From contig NZ_QXED01000003.1 in assembly GCF_003583365.1 (NCBI RefSeq), positions 868,001 through 932,000 of the forward strand: DNA of 64,000 nucleotides, read 5' to 3'. Under the pieces are notes generated by a model. The model was not told where the DNA came from. It worked only from the letters and a program-made list of their open reading frames with translations, and did not search any database. Positions 52,310 to 61,879 of the stretch are shown in pieces (position 1 is the first letter of the stretch; every line of letters begins with the position of its first letter). Source of the stretch: Fibrisoma montanum. GTDB taxonomy: Bacteria; Bacteroidota; Bacteroidia; Cytophagales; Spirosomataceae. Position numbers and translations under genes: made by a program.

Positions 52310-53896
52310 ATGAATGACCACCCAGTTTCTGTTTATAATCAAATTCCGGCCATGCTGCCGCCCGATCAGTTGTTCGGCCCCTTGTTCCACGACGTTCAGA
52401 TGCAGCACGTATTCCCGGATTCGATTACGTTTGCCGATGCCTACCCCCGCCAGTCACCCGAGCGCATTCTGAGTCAGTACGAGGTCGAACAGAGCCACAG
52501 CGAGTTCCGCCTGTACGAATTTGTGCAGTCACACTTTATCGTACCGGCGCCCGTACTGGTCGATTATGTCAGCGACCGAACCTTGTCGACCGCCGACCAT
52601 CTGCATCAGCTCTGGGACAAGCTTACCCACAAATCACAGCCAAACTGTTCACTGCTTCCCATCCCAAAGCCGTACATCGTGCCGGGCGGGCGCTTTCGGG
52701 GTATGTATTACTGGGATAGCTACTTCACCATGCTCGGTCTGAATGTGTCCGGCCAACAGGAGCATATCCGGCACATGGTCGATAACTGTGCTTACCTGAT
52801 CGATACGTATGGCCACGTCCCGAATGCCAACCGGAGCTACTACATAACCCGGTCGCAGCCGCCGTTTTTCGCCTATATGGTCAGGTTGCTCGCCGACATC
52901 GACGGTCCCGAAACGCTCACGCGTTACCTGCCGTTTCTGCAGAAGGAATATAATTTCTGGGTCGACGGCTATTTCCGGCTCGGCGAAGCAGAATCGTCGT
53001 TCAGGCGGGTCATCTGTTTGCCCAATGGCGTTATTCTTAACCGCTACTGGGACGATACGCCCGCTCCCCGGCCCGAATCCTACCGCGAAGACGTAGAACT
53101 GGCGCAGGAAGCCTTTTCGCTGGGCATACAGCCTTCCGTGCTCTACAGACACGTACGGGCGGCCTGCGAAACCGGCTGGGATTTCAGCTGTCGGTGGTTT
53201 GCGGATGAACAGCGCCTGGTTACCATCCGGACCACCGAAATCGTACCGGTTGACCTGAATTGCCTGCTATACTACCTTGAACGCACCCTGGCCCTGGCGT
53301 ATCGACAAAGCAATTTTCTGGAAGCTGCCGAACGCTTCGATGCGCTCGCGGCCACCCGGTGCCGGAACATTCTGACCTATTTCTGGAATGAAGAGGCCGG
53401 CTTTTTCATGGATTACGACAGTGTCAGTAACCAGCATACGCCGGTCTGGTCACTGGCGGGTCTGTTTCCGCTGTACGTGGGCATTGCCAGTCCCGAACAG
53501 GCCGAACGTATTCACGAACACGTAAAAACGAAGTTTCTGCAGGCAGGCGGGGTTGTATCAACCCTGCACACCAGTGGCCAGCAGTGGGACGCCCCCAATG
53601 GCTGGGCTCCCCTGCAGTGGATTGCCCATCAGGCCCTGATTCGCTACGGCTTCCTGGATACGGCCGCTAAGCTTCGGGAGCGCTGGCTTGGCCTCAATGA
53701 TACCGTGTTCCAGAACACGGGCAAGATGATGGAGAAGTATAACGTCATCAACACGAACCTGCCTGCGGGCGGTGGTGAGTACCCCAACCAGGATGGCTTT
53801 GGCTGGACGAACGGGATCTATCTGTCTCTTCAGGCAAACGATGGTAGGCTTGTCGACTGGGAAACGGCCCTGACTGAACAACCGCAGCCACAGTAG
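52310..53896 (+). CDS. treF: Alpha,alpha-trehalase (GH37)
   Basis: 528 residues, no signal peptide, as in cytoplasmic TreF. Trehalase signature 1 (PGGRFRGMYYWDSYFT) begins at about 124 and signature 2 (QWDAPNGWAPLQWIA) at about 424; a Gly-rich GGGEYPNQDGFGWTNG loop follows near 485. It splits trehalose into two glucose. It is followed 31 bases later by a Crp-type regulator. Together with the glucosidase operon at 18-30 kb, the window is rich in glucose- and osmolyte-related enzymes. Confidence 0.95.
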   Translation: MNDHPVSVYNQIPAMLPPDQLFGPLFHDVQMQHVFPDSITFADAYPRQSPERILSQYEVEQSHSEFRLYEFVQSHFIVPAPVLVDYVSDRTLSTADHLHQLWDKLTHKSQPNCSLLPIPKPYIVPGGRFRGMYYWDSYFTMLGLNVSGQQEHIRHMVDNCAYLIDTYGHVPNANRSYYITRSQPPFFAYMVRLLADIDGPETLTRYLPFLQKEYNFWVDGYFRLGEAESSFRRVICLPNGVILNRYWDDTPAPRPESYREDVELAQEAFSLGIQPSVLYRHVRAACETGWDFSCRWFADEQRLVTIRTTEIVPVDLNCLLYYLERTLALAYRQSNFLEAAERFDALAATRCRNILTYFWNEEAGFFMDYDSVSNQHTPVWSLAGLFPLYVGIASPEQAERIHEHVKTKFLQAGGVVSTLHTSGQQWDAPNGWAPLQWIAHQALIRYGFLDTAAKLRERWLGLNDTVFQNTGKMMEKYNVINTNLPAGGGEYPNQDGFGWTNGIYLSLQANDGRLVDWETALTEQPQPQ

Positions 53897-53927
53897 CCCC
53901 GAAGCGGATCATTCATTTCACATCGGA

Positions 53928-54509
53928 ATGGACACCACACACTTTCGAAACTTTATTAATCGACGCGTAGCACTCACCGACAGCGAATGGGCCCTGGTTG
54001 AGCGTTTCTTCGTCCCCCGGCGGCTGAAGGAAGGGGATTTTCTGCTCGAAGAAGGGCGCATCTGTACCCATCTCTACTACGTAGACAAGGGCCTGCTGCG
54101 CTTTTTCGTCTGGAAAGACGGCGTCGACAAAACCAAGTTTTTCACCTTCGACGACTACCTGTTTACGTCGCAATACAGCTTCTCGACCCGCAAACCGGCA
54201 ACGGAAAACATTCAGGCCATCGAGGCCTGTTCGCTGCTTCAGATTTCGTACAGCGACCTGCAGACGCTCTACGATCAGATACCCAACTGGCGAAAATTCA
54301 TCCAGTCGGTGATTCAGGAAGTCAGTCATTTTACGGAGGAGATTCTGACCGAACTCCAGACCGAAACGGCCGAAAATCGGTATCGGCGTATGCTTACCGA
54401 AGAACCGGCCATGATTCAGCGCATACCGCTCAAATACCTGGCTTCGTACCTGGGCATCGCTCCCCAGTCGCTGAGCCGGATCCGGAAAAACCTGACGAAC
54501 TTAACATAG
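53928..54509 (+). CDS. Crp/Fnr family transcriptional regulator
   Basis: 193 residues: an N-terminal cyclic-nucleotide-binding-like beta roll (about 25-125; RLKEGDFLLEEGRICTHLYYVDKGLLRFF) and a C-terminal winged helix ending KYLASYLGIAPQSLSRIRKNL. No Cys cluster for an Fe-S centre, so it is not an Fnr oxygen sensor. It lies 31 bases behind the trehalase gene. The C-terminus is closely similar to the regulator truncated at base 1. Confidence 0.9.
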   Translation: MDTTHFRNFINRRVALTDSEWALVERFFVPRRLKEGDFLLEEGRICTHLYYVDKGLLRFFVWKDGVDKTKFFTFDDYLFTSQYSFSTRKPATENIQAIEACSLLQISYSDLQTLYDQIPNWRKFIQSVIQEVSHFTEEILTELQTETAENRYRRMLTEEPAMIQRIPLKYLASYLGIAPQSLSRIRKNLTNLT

Positions 54510-54567
54510 GTGAAGTAGCCGCCGTTGGGTGGTTCTGATCTTTGTGGTACACAACTCAGACAGAATC

Positions 54568-55062
54568 ATGAAAGGTATGCTTACTGTTGCGTTTCTTACT
54601 GCGGCCATAACCACCCAGGCCCAGCAGCGTCACACCCACTTCAGCCACACCCTCGAAACCACGGCTTCTGCCGAACGAATCTGGCAGATCTGGACCGACG
54701 TACCGAACTGGAACCAATGGGACCGCGGTCTGCAATCGGCCGAACTGCGCGGTCCGTTTCAGGTGGGCACGAAAGGGGTTCTGATTCCAGACAAAGGCCC
54801 TAAATCGACGTTCGTCATCGATTCGATTGTCCCGAACGAATCGTACACGTTCCGGACGAAGCTTCCGCTCGGCTCCCTGTACGTCAGGCGGTATCTGACC
54901 CGGCAAGCGGATAAAACGCTGTTTACGCACGAAGTCTGGTTTACCGGACTAACCAAAGGGCTTTTTGGCAAGGCCCTGGGCAAAAACTACCGGGCCATGC
55001 TGCCTGATGTCATGAAAACGATCAACGCGATTGCGGTGAGTAATGGGCGAAAGAGTGAATGA
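54568..55062 (+). CDS. Secreted SRPBCC (START-like) family protein
   Basis: 164 residues from ATG 54568, which gives a signal peptide (MKGMLTVAFLTAAITTQAQ). The SRPBCC fold is seen from TTASAERIWQIWTDVPNWNQWDRGL through GTKGVLIPDKGPKSTFVI and ending in AMLPDVMKTINAIA. These domains bind hydrophobic ligands. The final codons (GRKSE and TGA) are supplied by the GAAAGAGTGAATGA repeat that begins at about 55049, so the C-terminus has been reshaped by the repeat. Confidence 0.8.
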   Translation: MKGMLTVAFLTAAITTQAQQRHTHFSHTLETTASAERIWQIWTDVPNWNQWDRGLQSAELRGPFQVGTKGVLIPDKGPKSTFVIDSIVPNESYTFRTKLPLGSLYVRRYLTRQADKTLFTHEVWFTGLTKGLFGKALGKNYRAMLPDVMKTINAIAVSNGRKSE

Positions 55063-55292
55063 GTGAATGAGCGAATGAGTGAATGGTCGGGCCGCTGGGC
55101 GGTAAAGTCTGCAACTATCTAATTTAAGGATGATCTTAAATGGTAGTTTGGGGTTAGTACCCTGGATTGTGATTCGCTCTTTCGCTCATTCACTCATTCA
55201 CTCTTTCACTCATTCACTCATTCACTCATTCACTCTTTCGCTCATTCACTCTTTCACTCTTTCGCTCATTCACTCTTTCACTCTTTCACTCT
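55048..55292. repeat. Composite hairpin element with (GTGAATGA)n arms and conserved core, copy 1
   Basis: Left arm about 55048-55086 (GTGAATGA, GCGAATGA words); core 55105-55183; right arm about 55172-55292 (TCACTCAT, TCGCTCTT words, about 15 units). Arms are complementary in composition and can fold back. The core matches 61990-62068 at 72 of 79 positions. It lies between the SRPBCC stop and the MBL start. Confidence 0.85.
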
Positions 55293-55293
55293 C

Positions 55294-56148
55294 ATGCCTC
55301 CCATCACTACCACCATCGACGGGGTTAGGGTTCACGCCATCAACTGCGGGTTCGTGCAGGTCAAGCGATCGCACCGGAGCCCGAGTCTGGGAGCGCCCAT
55401 CATTCTGCTCGATCCGTTCTGGACGGAGTGGCTACCCATCTGGGTGTGGGTGATCGAGCACCCGGAAGGGGTTATTGTGATTGATACCGGCGAGAACCAG
55501 CGCGTAACCGAACCCCACTACTTCGACTGCGGAGGAGCCGACGGCTGGGTGACCAAACACATTCTTCGCTTCAGGATTCAGGAACAACTGGAGATCGGCC
55601 CTCAGTTGAAAGCGCTGGGTATCCCACCTGATGCCGTGCGCTGGGTCGTTCTGACGCACCTCCACATCGATCATACTGACGGCCTGCGCTACTTCCCCAG
55701 GGCCGAAATCCTGGTGTCACGCAACGAATATGAGCAGCCCTACGGCTCGGTGCCCTGTACGTTTCCGGGCTGGTTCAACCCGCGCAGGATTGAAGGGGGG
55801 TACGCCCACAACCAGTTCGGCAAAGCCTATCCGCTGACAACCGATGGCCGGGTGATTATCGTCCCAACGCATGGTCATTCGCACGGTCACCAGTCGGTTA
55901 TTTTTCGCGGTGCTACCGTCGACCTGTTCTTCGCCGGCGACACGACGTTCACCGAACAACAGCTCCTGGAGCACCAGGTAGCGGGCATCTGCATTGATAA
56001 GGCAGCCGCCCGCCGAACCCTCGGCGCAATCCGATCCTATTGCCAAGAGCGCCCGACCATCTACCTGCCAACCCACGACGCCCAGTCCGCTGAACGTCTT
56101 AAAAACGGCCGGATTGTCCGCACTCACTTAATGACTACACTCCGGTAA
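55294..56148 (+). CDS. MBL-fold metallohydrolase (N-acyl homoserine lactonase-like)
   Basis: 284 residues. The metal-binding motif HLHIDH in VVLTHLHIDHTDGL (about 121-134) is followed by THGHSHGHQSV and FAGDTTF with further ligands, the order seen in AiiA/AttM-type lactonases. The N-terminal part (HAINCGFVQVK, PSWVWVIEHPEGVIVIDTGEN-like) also fits. Substrate could be acyl-homoserine lactones or other lactones; unproven. Its 3' end overlaps the convergent DUF4249 gene by 25 bases. Confidence 0.85.
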   Translation: MPPITTTIDGVRVHAINCGFVQVKRSHRSPSLGAPIILLDPFWTEWLPIWVWVIEHPEGVIVIDTGENQRVTEPHYFDCGGADGWVTKHILRFRIQEQLEIGPQLKALGIPPDAVRWVVLTHLHIDHTDGLRYFPRAEILVSRNEYEQPYGSVPCTFPGWFNPRRIEGGYAHNQFGKAYPLTTDGRVIIVPTHGHSHGHQSVIFRGATVDLFFAGDTTFTEQQLLEHQVAGICIDKAAARRTLGAIRSYCQERPTIYLPTHDAQSAERLKNGRIVRTHLMTTLR

Positions 56149-56930
56149 TCGTACGTGAGCGTTGCAAACACACCCAGCCCACCCCTGACGTTGCTGATCA
56201 CCTCACCGGATGCGGCAAACGGGTTGACATTAGCCTGGCGGGCGCTCTGTGCCGTAGTCAGAAACTTGTAGTAGTCCTCGGTGCAGTGATACAGCGTCGC
56301 GTGAATGGTGTCTCCTTTTTTAAACGTATAGCCGGAGCCCCAGTTGATCTCCTCGCCGTTGGAAAACGCATCGTCCAACAACGCATCCAGCGACAGGGTA
56401 TCCACCCGGATATTCCGGGTCAGCGTCAGCCGGTAGTAGTTCTTCTGCTGCGGATTGTCGTCGAATTTGGTCAGGCCGTAGGCTTCACCGTTCTGGTTGA
56501 ACTCGGGCGTGATGCTCTTGATGGCGACGGGTCTGATAAACCGCGTCGTTGCCGTTAACCTACGGCCCTGCTTATCCGTAACCGTCAGGGTGTACGGCGA
56601 ATCGTAGTCGGTTTTGATTGGCGTCGGGCTACTATAATTGTACGACTTTCCAGTAGCGCGATCCACAAACGGTACGTTCGGGATGGTATCGTTCAGGCCC
56701 TGATGCGACAGCACGACAGTCGCCCCATCGACCAGCGGCAGGCTGGCTACATCCAGGTAGCCCCGGCTTTCAAGCAACGTCAGACGCACCGGCTGACCCT
56801 CTTCGAGGTAACATTCCAGCACGAGTTTAGGCTCGTAGGGTGGCAGATCAACGTCAATATCCTGCTGACAGGCAGCCAGGCCCAGGCCTGCCAGTACAGT
56901 CAGTACGTAGGTAACTTTTGTCAGTTTCAT
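56124..56930 (-). CDS. DUF4249 lipoprotein, partner of TonB receptor
   Basis: 268 residues. Lipobox LGLAAC (Cys about 21), then DUF4249 domains: EPKLVLECYLEEGQPVRLTLLESRGYLD, DGATVVLSHQGLNDTIP, SPYTLTVTDKQGRRLTATTRF and late SGEVISNVRGGLGVFATLTYD. DUF4249 proteins nearly always follow a TonB-dependent receptor gene in Bacteroidota and are thought to work with it at the outer membrane, much like SusD. It follows the receptor by 18 bases. Confidence 0.92.
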   Translation of the reverse strand: MKLTKVTYVLTVLAGLGLAACQQDIDVDLPPYEPKLVLECYLEEGQPVRLTLLESRGYLDVASLPLVDGATVVLSHQGLNDTIPNVPFVDRATGKSYNYSSPTPIKTDYDSPYTLTVTDKQGRRLTATTRFIRPVAIKSITPEFNQNGEAYGLTKFDDNPQQKNYYRLTLTRNIRVDTLSLDALLDDAFSNGEEINWGSGYTFKKGDTIHATLYHCTEDYYKFLTTAQSARQANVNPFAASGEVISNVRGGLGVFATLTYDYRSVVIK

Positions 56931-56948
56931 GTTTACACGAATGAAGCG

Positions 56949-59258
56949 TTAAAACCGGAAATTGTACGTAACGGAAGGCAGCAGCGGAAACAACGTAATG
57001 GCCCGTGCCCGAAACCGGCCGGTCGGCTCGCCCTCCGAATTTTCCTCAGCCTGATACGTAATCAGGTACGGATTCAGGCGGTTGTAGGCATTCGTTACAT
57101 TGAACGTGATGTCCGTATCGCCCCGTTTAGGACGGAATTTATACACGAAGCCCAGGTCCAGCCGGTGGTAAGGCGGCATGCGGTAATTGTTGCGGCTCGG
57201 GAACTCGGGCACCACCTGGTCGACCGGGTTTTCGACCCGTACGTACGGGTTATCCATCGCTACGTAGCGGCCTGTTGCCAGCGATACGGCATTACCGGTA
57301 TTATACACCCAGGTAGCCGACAGCGTCAGGCGGGGGCGTAGTTGATACATCGCTACGACCGAGATGTCGTGCCGTCGGTCATAGCGCGGGAAGAACCGCC
57401 GACCACCGTCGATATCCTCAAACGTACGCCAGGTCCAGGCCAGGGTATACCCTACCCAGCCACGGAGCCGTCCCGACGTTTTTTCCAGGTAGATTTCGTT
57501 GCCGTAGGCGCTGCCGTTGCCGAAAACAAACTCGTTTTCCAGCCGGTCGTTGGCGAATAACTGCGCCCCCGTTTTAAAGTCGACAACCTGGCGCAGCCGC
57601 TTGTAGTACACTTCGTTGGTCAGCAGAAACTGGTTGCCAATGTTCCAGGTCAGGGCCGCGGCCAGCTGGTCACTGTACTCAGGCTTAATCTTCGCGGTCG
57701 ATGGGTACCAGATATCGGTGGGCAAAGCCGCGCCCGAACTGACAACCAGGTGCCGATACTGCACCATGCGGGCGTAGCTAGCCTTCAGCGACACCGACGG
57801 ACTAAAGGCGTAGCGGGCCGAGATACGCGGTTCCGGAGCATTGTAGCCCGCGCTGTCCTGCCGGAATCCCGACCAGCGTAAACCGGCGCTAAGCTTCAGC
57901 TTCGGCGATATGTCCCAGTCTTCGCTAATGAACAAGCCGCCCTCCCAAACACGCGGTTTTTCGCCCGTATCGATATTTTCTTCCGGTTTGGCGCTCGAAA
58001 TATTTACCCGCGAGATCGAAAACCGGCTCCGGGTCAACTCCCCGCCAAACGTCACTGTATGCCGCGGACCGGGCTGCCACGAAACCCGTTCTTTCAAAAC
58101 AAAATCGGCAATGCCCGACCCAATGTTGAACGTAAACCGGTCGAAGGTCGACACCAGTCGATAATCATACCTGGCGTAATGGCCGGACGTATGGCTGTTC
58201 CAGCGCGCATCCTTCGACGTCTGATGCCAGTGCAGCGAAACGGCTGTATTACCCCAGTCGAACGTACTGCGAAACACATCGGATGGCAGATGGAACCGAT
58301 CGCGGCCGGTATAGGCACTCAGGAAAAGTCGGCTCCGGTCATTGATGGTGTAGTCAATACGTCCGTTCAGGTCGTAGAAGTAGTAGCGCGGAATCGGGTT
58401 CGCATTGGGCCGGTCGCCATTGCGTCGATTGATGGCTTCAGTGAACACATCGGCGTAGGTGCGTCGACCCGCTACGTTGAACTTGATTTTGTTGCCGATC
58501 GGGCCCGTTACGTTCAGCCGGGATGCAATCAGGCCAATGCCGCCACCGATGTGAAAACTACTATCTCTGGGTGTCAATGACGTAACGTCAACCACCGACG
58601 ACAGGCGACCGCTGTACTCGGCCGGGAAGCCTGCTTTGTAGAGCGATACGTTTTTGACCGCATCGATATTGAACGTACTGAAGAAGCCGAACATGTGGCT
58701 GGGGTTGTAGACCGTTGTTCCATCGTATTGGAACAGGTTCTGGTCGGTGCTGCCCCCGCGGACGCTGATGCCACTGGTCCCCTCCCCCGTCGATTTAACC
58801 CCCGGTTTCAATTGCAGCACTTTGATCAGGTCCACCTCGCCGAACACGACCGGCAGCGACAGGGCTGTTTTGCGATCCACTACGTCCACGCTCGTCTGCG
58901 TCGACATCACTTTATCCTGATTGCTCTGCCCCGTCACAACGACCTCGCTGAGCTGATTGTCGGCCGCTTTCAGCCGGATATTAATGACTTCGCTGCGGTT
59001 CACGTTCAGCGTAAGGCGCTGTGCAACGTAGCCCAGATACGAGACACGTACCGTCTGTTTGCCGACCGGTAGCGTCAGGACAAACCGACCATCGCTGTCC
59101 GTTCGGGTACCGTTGCCGGCTCGTTCCAGCACCGTAATAGCTGCGCCGGGAAGGCCCACTCCGGAAGCCGCATCGCTTACCTGTCCGCTGACCGTCAGGT
59201 AGGGCTGAGCCTGGGCGGTACTACCCACCAGCAGGCAGAAAAGAAGGCATTTTTTCAT
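56949..59258 (-). CDS. TonB-dependent receptor with carboxypeptidase-like N-terminal domain
   Basis: 769 residues: signal peptide (ending AQAQ), a CarboxypepD_reg-like domain (about 22-105; TVSGQVSDAASGVGLPGAAI), a plug (about 110-235; VDVVDRKTALSLPVVFGEVDLIKVLQLKPGVKSTGEG split by turns), and a 22-strand barrel ending in VTYNFRF with the C-terminal Phe. It imports an unknown ligand through the outer membrane with energy from TonB. It lies 45 bases after the di-haem peroxidase gene and 18 before its DUF4249 partner. Confidence 0.93.
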   Translation of the reverse strand: MKKCLLFCLLVGSTAQAQPYLTVSGQVSDAASGVGLPGAAITVLERAGNGTRTDSDGRFVLTLPVGKQTVRVSYLGYVAQRLTLNVNRSEVINIRLKAADNQLSEVVVTGQSNQDKVMSTQTSVDVVDRKTALSLPVVFGEVDLIKVLQLKPGVKSTGEGTSGISVRGGSTDQNLFQYDGTTVYNPSHMFGFFSTFNIDAVKNVSLYKAGFPAEYSGRLSSVVDVTSLTPRDSSFHIGGGIGLIASRLNVTGPIGNKIKFNVAGRRTYADVFTEAINRRNGDRPNANPIPRYYFYDLNGRIDYTINDRSRLFLSAYTGRDRFHLPSDVFRSTFDWGNTAVSLHWHQTSKDARWNSHTSGHYARYDYRLVSTFDRFTFNIGSGIADFVLKERVSWQPGPRHTVTFGGELTRSRFSISRVNISSAKPEENIDTGEKPRVWEGGLFISEDWDISPKLKLSAGLRWSGFRQDSAGYNAPEPRISARYAFSPSVSLKASYARMVQYRHLVVSSGAALPTDIWYPSTAKIKPEYSDQLAAALTWNIGNQFLLTNEVYYKRLRQVVDFKTGAQLFANDRLENEFVFGNGSAYGNEIYLEKTSGRLRGWVGYTLAWTWRTFEDIDGGRRFFPRYDRRHDISVVAMYQLRPRLTLSATWVYNTGNAVSLATGRYVAMDNPYVRVENPVDQVVPEFPSRNNYRMPPYHRLDLGFVYKFRPKRGDTDITFNVTNAYNRLNPYLITYQAEENSEGEPTGRFRARAITLFPLLPSVTYNFRF

Positions 59259-59303
59259 GATGTTGACGGGTCAGTCTCTTTTGATGGCCGTTTGTTGATC
59301 TAG

Positions 59304-60464
59304 CTATTGAATTCTCCCACCAACCGGTAACCCGCTCGGCACCTGGCTCGGAATAGACTTGTCGAAGCTGTTGTCGGTCAAAGCGTGCATGAATTCGATC
59401 AGGTCATTGCTGAGGGTTACGCGGGGGCGTAGCAGTGAATCCAGCTGGCTAACCGCCACATTTGGATTTAACTGTTCGCCGTCCCGAACGCGGTCGTAGA
59501 ACGTCAGTACGTCGGCGAGGGACTGCTGTTTGCCATTGTGCATGTAAGGGGCCGTCAGGGCGATGTTGCGCAGCGTCGGCGTGCGGAACGCGTATTTGTT
59601 GTCTTTGCCCTTATCGGAGAAGCCCAGCTTGTCATTGTCGGCAACACCCAGTACGTGGGCTTTGTAATCGCTGAACATGGGCCCGCTGTGGCAGGTAGTA
59701 CAGCCGTTTTGAATAAACAGCACCATCCCCCGTTTCTGGGCTTCGGTCATGGCCGAGGCATCCCCGCGCCGATACCGATCGAACGGCGCATTATTGGTAA
59801 CCAGCGTCCGCTCGAAAGCCGCTATGGCCTTCCCCAGGTTTTGCGCCGTGATGGCGGTATTCCCACCAAACACCGTCCTGAACGACTCGCGATACGTGGC
59901 AATGGCGCGTAGCCGGGCCAGCACACTATCGATGGCGGTTGCTTCGGTGAACACATCGCCCCGCATTTCTTCAAAGGCTGCAATCGGCAGCAGCGACTGC
60001 GCTTCCAGCGACGACGCCCGGAGGTCGTAGAACATCGGGGCCGTAACGGGATTATACGTACCGTGGGCGTCGATGCCGTTGAAGGCGACATTCAGCAGCG
60101 TGGGCGTATTGCGTTTGGTGAACGGAATTACGCCCGGTGAGCGAAACCGCCGGCTATTGCCCAGCCCCTCACCCCCAACGCCAATCGGCAGATCCAGGCC
60201 ATCGCCGTAGCCGAGATTCGGGTGGTGGCAGGTCGCGCAGGACACGTCTTTGTTGCCCGACAGAATCGGGTCATAGAACAGCGCCTTCCCCAGAGCAACC
60301 TTTTCGGGTGTGCGTGGATTGTCGGCCGGATCGATCACCGTCGGGGGTAAGGCACCGATGGTTTCGTCGGGATTCACCTCCAGACCATTCGACTGGCAGG
60401 AGTAGACCGTCGTGCCAAACAGGACGATGCTGGCGAATAAAGCGAAGGTTTTTAGTGTTGTCAT
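59304..60464 (-). CDS. Di-haem cytochrome c peroxidase (MauG/CcpA family)
   Basis: 386 residues. An N-terminal lipoprotein-like signal (VYSC, Cys about 23) is followed by two c-type haem sites: CATCHH at about 76-80 in NKDVSCATCHHPNLGYGDG, and CTTCHS at about 255 in MVLFIQNGCTTCHSGPMFSD. KVALGKALFYDPILSG and KYAFRTPTLRNIALTAPYMHNG are family marks. Members reduce hydrogen peroxide or, as in MauG, modify proteins. It is encoded between a small barrel and a TonB receptor, 9 and 45 bases apart, so it acts in the periplasm with that system. Confidence 0.93.
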   Translation of the reverse strand: MTTLKTFALFASIVLFGTTVYSCQSNGLEVNPDETIGALPPTVIDPADNPRTPEKVALGKALFYDPILSGNKDVSCATCHHPNLGYGDGLDLPIGVGGEGLGNSRRFRSPGVIPFTKRNTPTLLNVAFNGIDAHGTYNPVTAPMFYDLRASSLEAQSLLPIAAFEEMRGDVFTEATAIDSVLARLRAIATYRESFRTVFGGNTAITAQNLGKAIAAFERTLVTNNAPFDRYRRGDASAMTEAQKRGMVLFIQNGCTTCHSGPMFSDYKAHVLGVADNDKLGFSDKGKDNKYAFRTPTLRNIALTAPYMHNGKQQSLADVLTFYDRVRDGEQLNPNVAVSQLDSLLRPRVTLSNDLIEFMHALTDNSFDKSIPSQVPSGLPVGGRIQ

Positions 60465-60473
60465 GGCGTTGCA

Positions 60474-61007
60474 TCAAAGCGTGTAACCAAGGGATAAGGC
60501 GACGTTATCGCGAATGGGGAGCCGACCCCGTTCGGGCTTGACCAAGAGCCGGTTTTCGAGGCCAACGTGATACCGTGATTTGAATCGCCAGCCGAGGCCG
60601 ACGGTCGCACTGGGCAGAACGTTGGTAAAGGTTTCGTCGATGGTGTAGTCCGTAAAGCGAACCCGCATCCGTTCGCTCCAGTATTGAGCGCCAACCCCAA
60701 TCGACGCCGAGAAAGCCTTCCGGGCCTGATAGCGGTAGCCTGCGTTCAGCAGCGCAATGTTGGCCGTGAAGGCCGCTTTCTCGGAAAAGCGGGTGTAGCC
60801 GACCTGCGCAAAGAGTGCGCTTTTTGATGTCCGCAGCGGCTTACTAACCTCTGCCCGCAATCCGGCACCCAGGCCATACAGATTCGATTTGGGGAGTTGC
60901 GCATTCAGGACACCGTCGGCCCAGACCGTATAGCGAAGAGTTTGCTGAGCCGGCGCCGATTGGCTGACGGCTACGCTGATGAGGAGTACGAAGAGAAGCT
61001 TTTTCAT
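60474..61007 (-). CDS. Predicted outer-membrane beta-barrel protein (small)
   Basis: 177 residues with a signal peptide (ending SAPAQ) and about eight amphipathic strands (LYGLGAGLRAEVSKPLR, SALFAQVGYTRFSEKAAF, ALLNAGYRYQARKAFSASIG, VGLGWRFKSRYHVGLEN), finishing in VALSLGYTL. This is the size and look of OmpA-type eight-strand barrels. It is first in the reverse run with the peroxidase and TonB receptor, 91 bases after the LytTR gene. Confidence 0.75.
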   Translation of the reverse strand: MKKLLFVLLISVAVSQSAPAQQTLRYTVWADGVLNAQLPKSNLYGLGAGLRAEVSKPLRTSKSALFAQVGYTRFSEKAAFTANIALLNAGYRYQARKAFSASIGVGAQYWSERMRVRFTDYTIDETFTNVLPSATVGLGWRFKSRYHVGLENRLLVKPERGRLPIRDNVALSLGYTL

Positions 61008-61098
61008 GGACTGGTGGCTTACAAAAGCATGAGTTGTACCAGGCAGCGCGTTTTTGACGCCTGCAAACGTTTATTCTCAGGAAAGCAATGGCTGGGTG

Positions 61099-61866
61099 TT
61101 AACCGTCTAGCCAGGCTTTGAACGCCGGGGCTTTTTCGCGGCTGACAAGCACCTCCTGGGCGGTTTCGGGCCGGAGTTCAACTTTCAGCTTGCCGTTGAA
61201 ATACGTGTGAATCTTTTGAATAGCCGTCACCTGAGCGATGAACTGCCGGTTGAGCCGAAAAAACTGAAGGGGGTCAACCACGGCTTCGAGTTCTTCCAGG
61301 GTGTAATCGACCAGATACTGCCGTCCGTCGCGACCAACCAGGCACGACAGTTCGTTGGCCGTGTAGAAATACGCAACCTGCTCCTGCGAAATGGGAATCA
61401 GTTGTTCACCGTTTTTAACCAGAAACCGCGTCTTATGCGTCTTGCGCGTCATTTCCAGACTATCGAGCAGCGACTCAACCTTTTTCGCGTACGCCTGGGG
61501 CGAAAACTCCTGCTTCAATTCCTGGTACTTCCTGATCGCGTCGGCCAGTTCGGGCAGCTTGATGGGTTTCAGCAGGTAATCGATGCTCTTTACGCGAAAC
61601 GCCTTGATCGCATATTCATCGTACGAGGTCGTGAAGATGATCGGGCTGTGCGCCGGAAACGACTCGAAAATCTGGAAGCTCAGTCCATCCGACAGCTGAA
61701 TGTCGGAGAAGATCAGATCAACCGGCTGCCCCATTCTGAACCACTGCTTCGCCGATTCTACGCTTTCGAGCACCCCCACAATCTCCACCCGCGGGTCCAG
61801 CTTCCGAATCAGCTTTTCGAGCCGTTCCGCTGCCGGGTATTCGTCTTCGATGATTAATGCTTTCAT
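61099..61866 (-). CDS. LytTR family response regulator (second pair)
   Basis: 255 residues, a paralogue of the regulator at 32648. Receiver: E7/D8, phospho-Asp 55 (DLIFSDIQLSDG), FTTSYDEYAIKAF and YLLKPIK. LytTR domain (about 150-254): FLVKNGEQLIPISQEQVAYFYTANE and FFRLNRQFIAQVTAIQKIHTY. Unlike the first pair, it is separated from its kinase by 274 bases filled with the composite repeat, although gene order is the same. Confidence 0.92.
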   Translation of the reverse strand: MKALIIEDEYPAAERLEKLIRKLDPRVEIVGVLESVESAKQWFRMGQPVDLIFSDIQLSDGLSFQIFESFPAHSPIIFTTSYDEYAIKAFRVKSIDYLLKPIKLPELADAIRKYQELKQEFSPQAYAKKVESLLDSLEMTRKTHKTRFLVKNGEQLIPISQEQVAYFYTANELSCLVGRDGRQYLVDYTLEELEAVVDPLQFFRLNRQFIAQVTAIQKIHTYFNGKLKVELRPETAQEVLVSREKAPAFKAWLDG

Positions 61867-61879
61867 GGGTCAAGGAGGA

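Noticed and set aside
55172-55292. Tandem repeats resembling a CRISPR array
   Set aside because: Units are about 7-8 bases with no unique spacers and no cas genes in the window.
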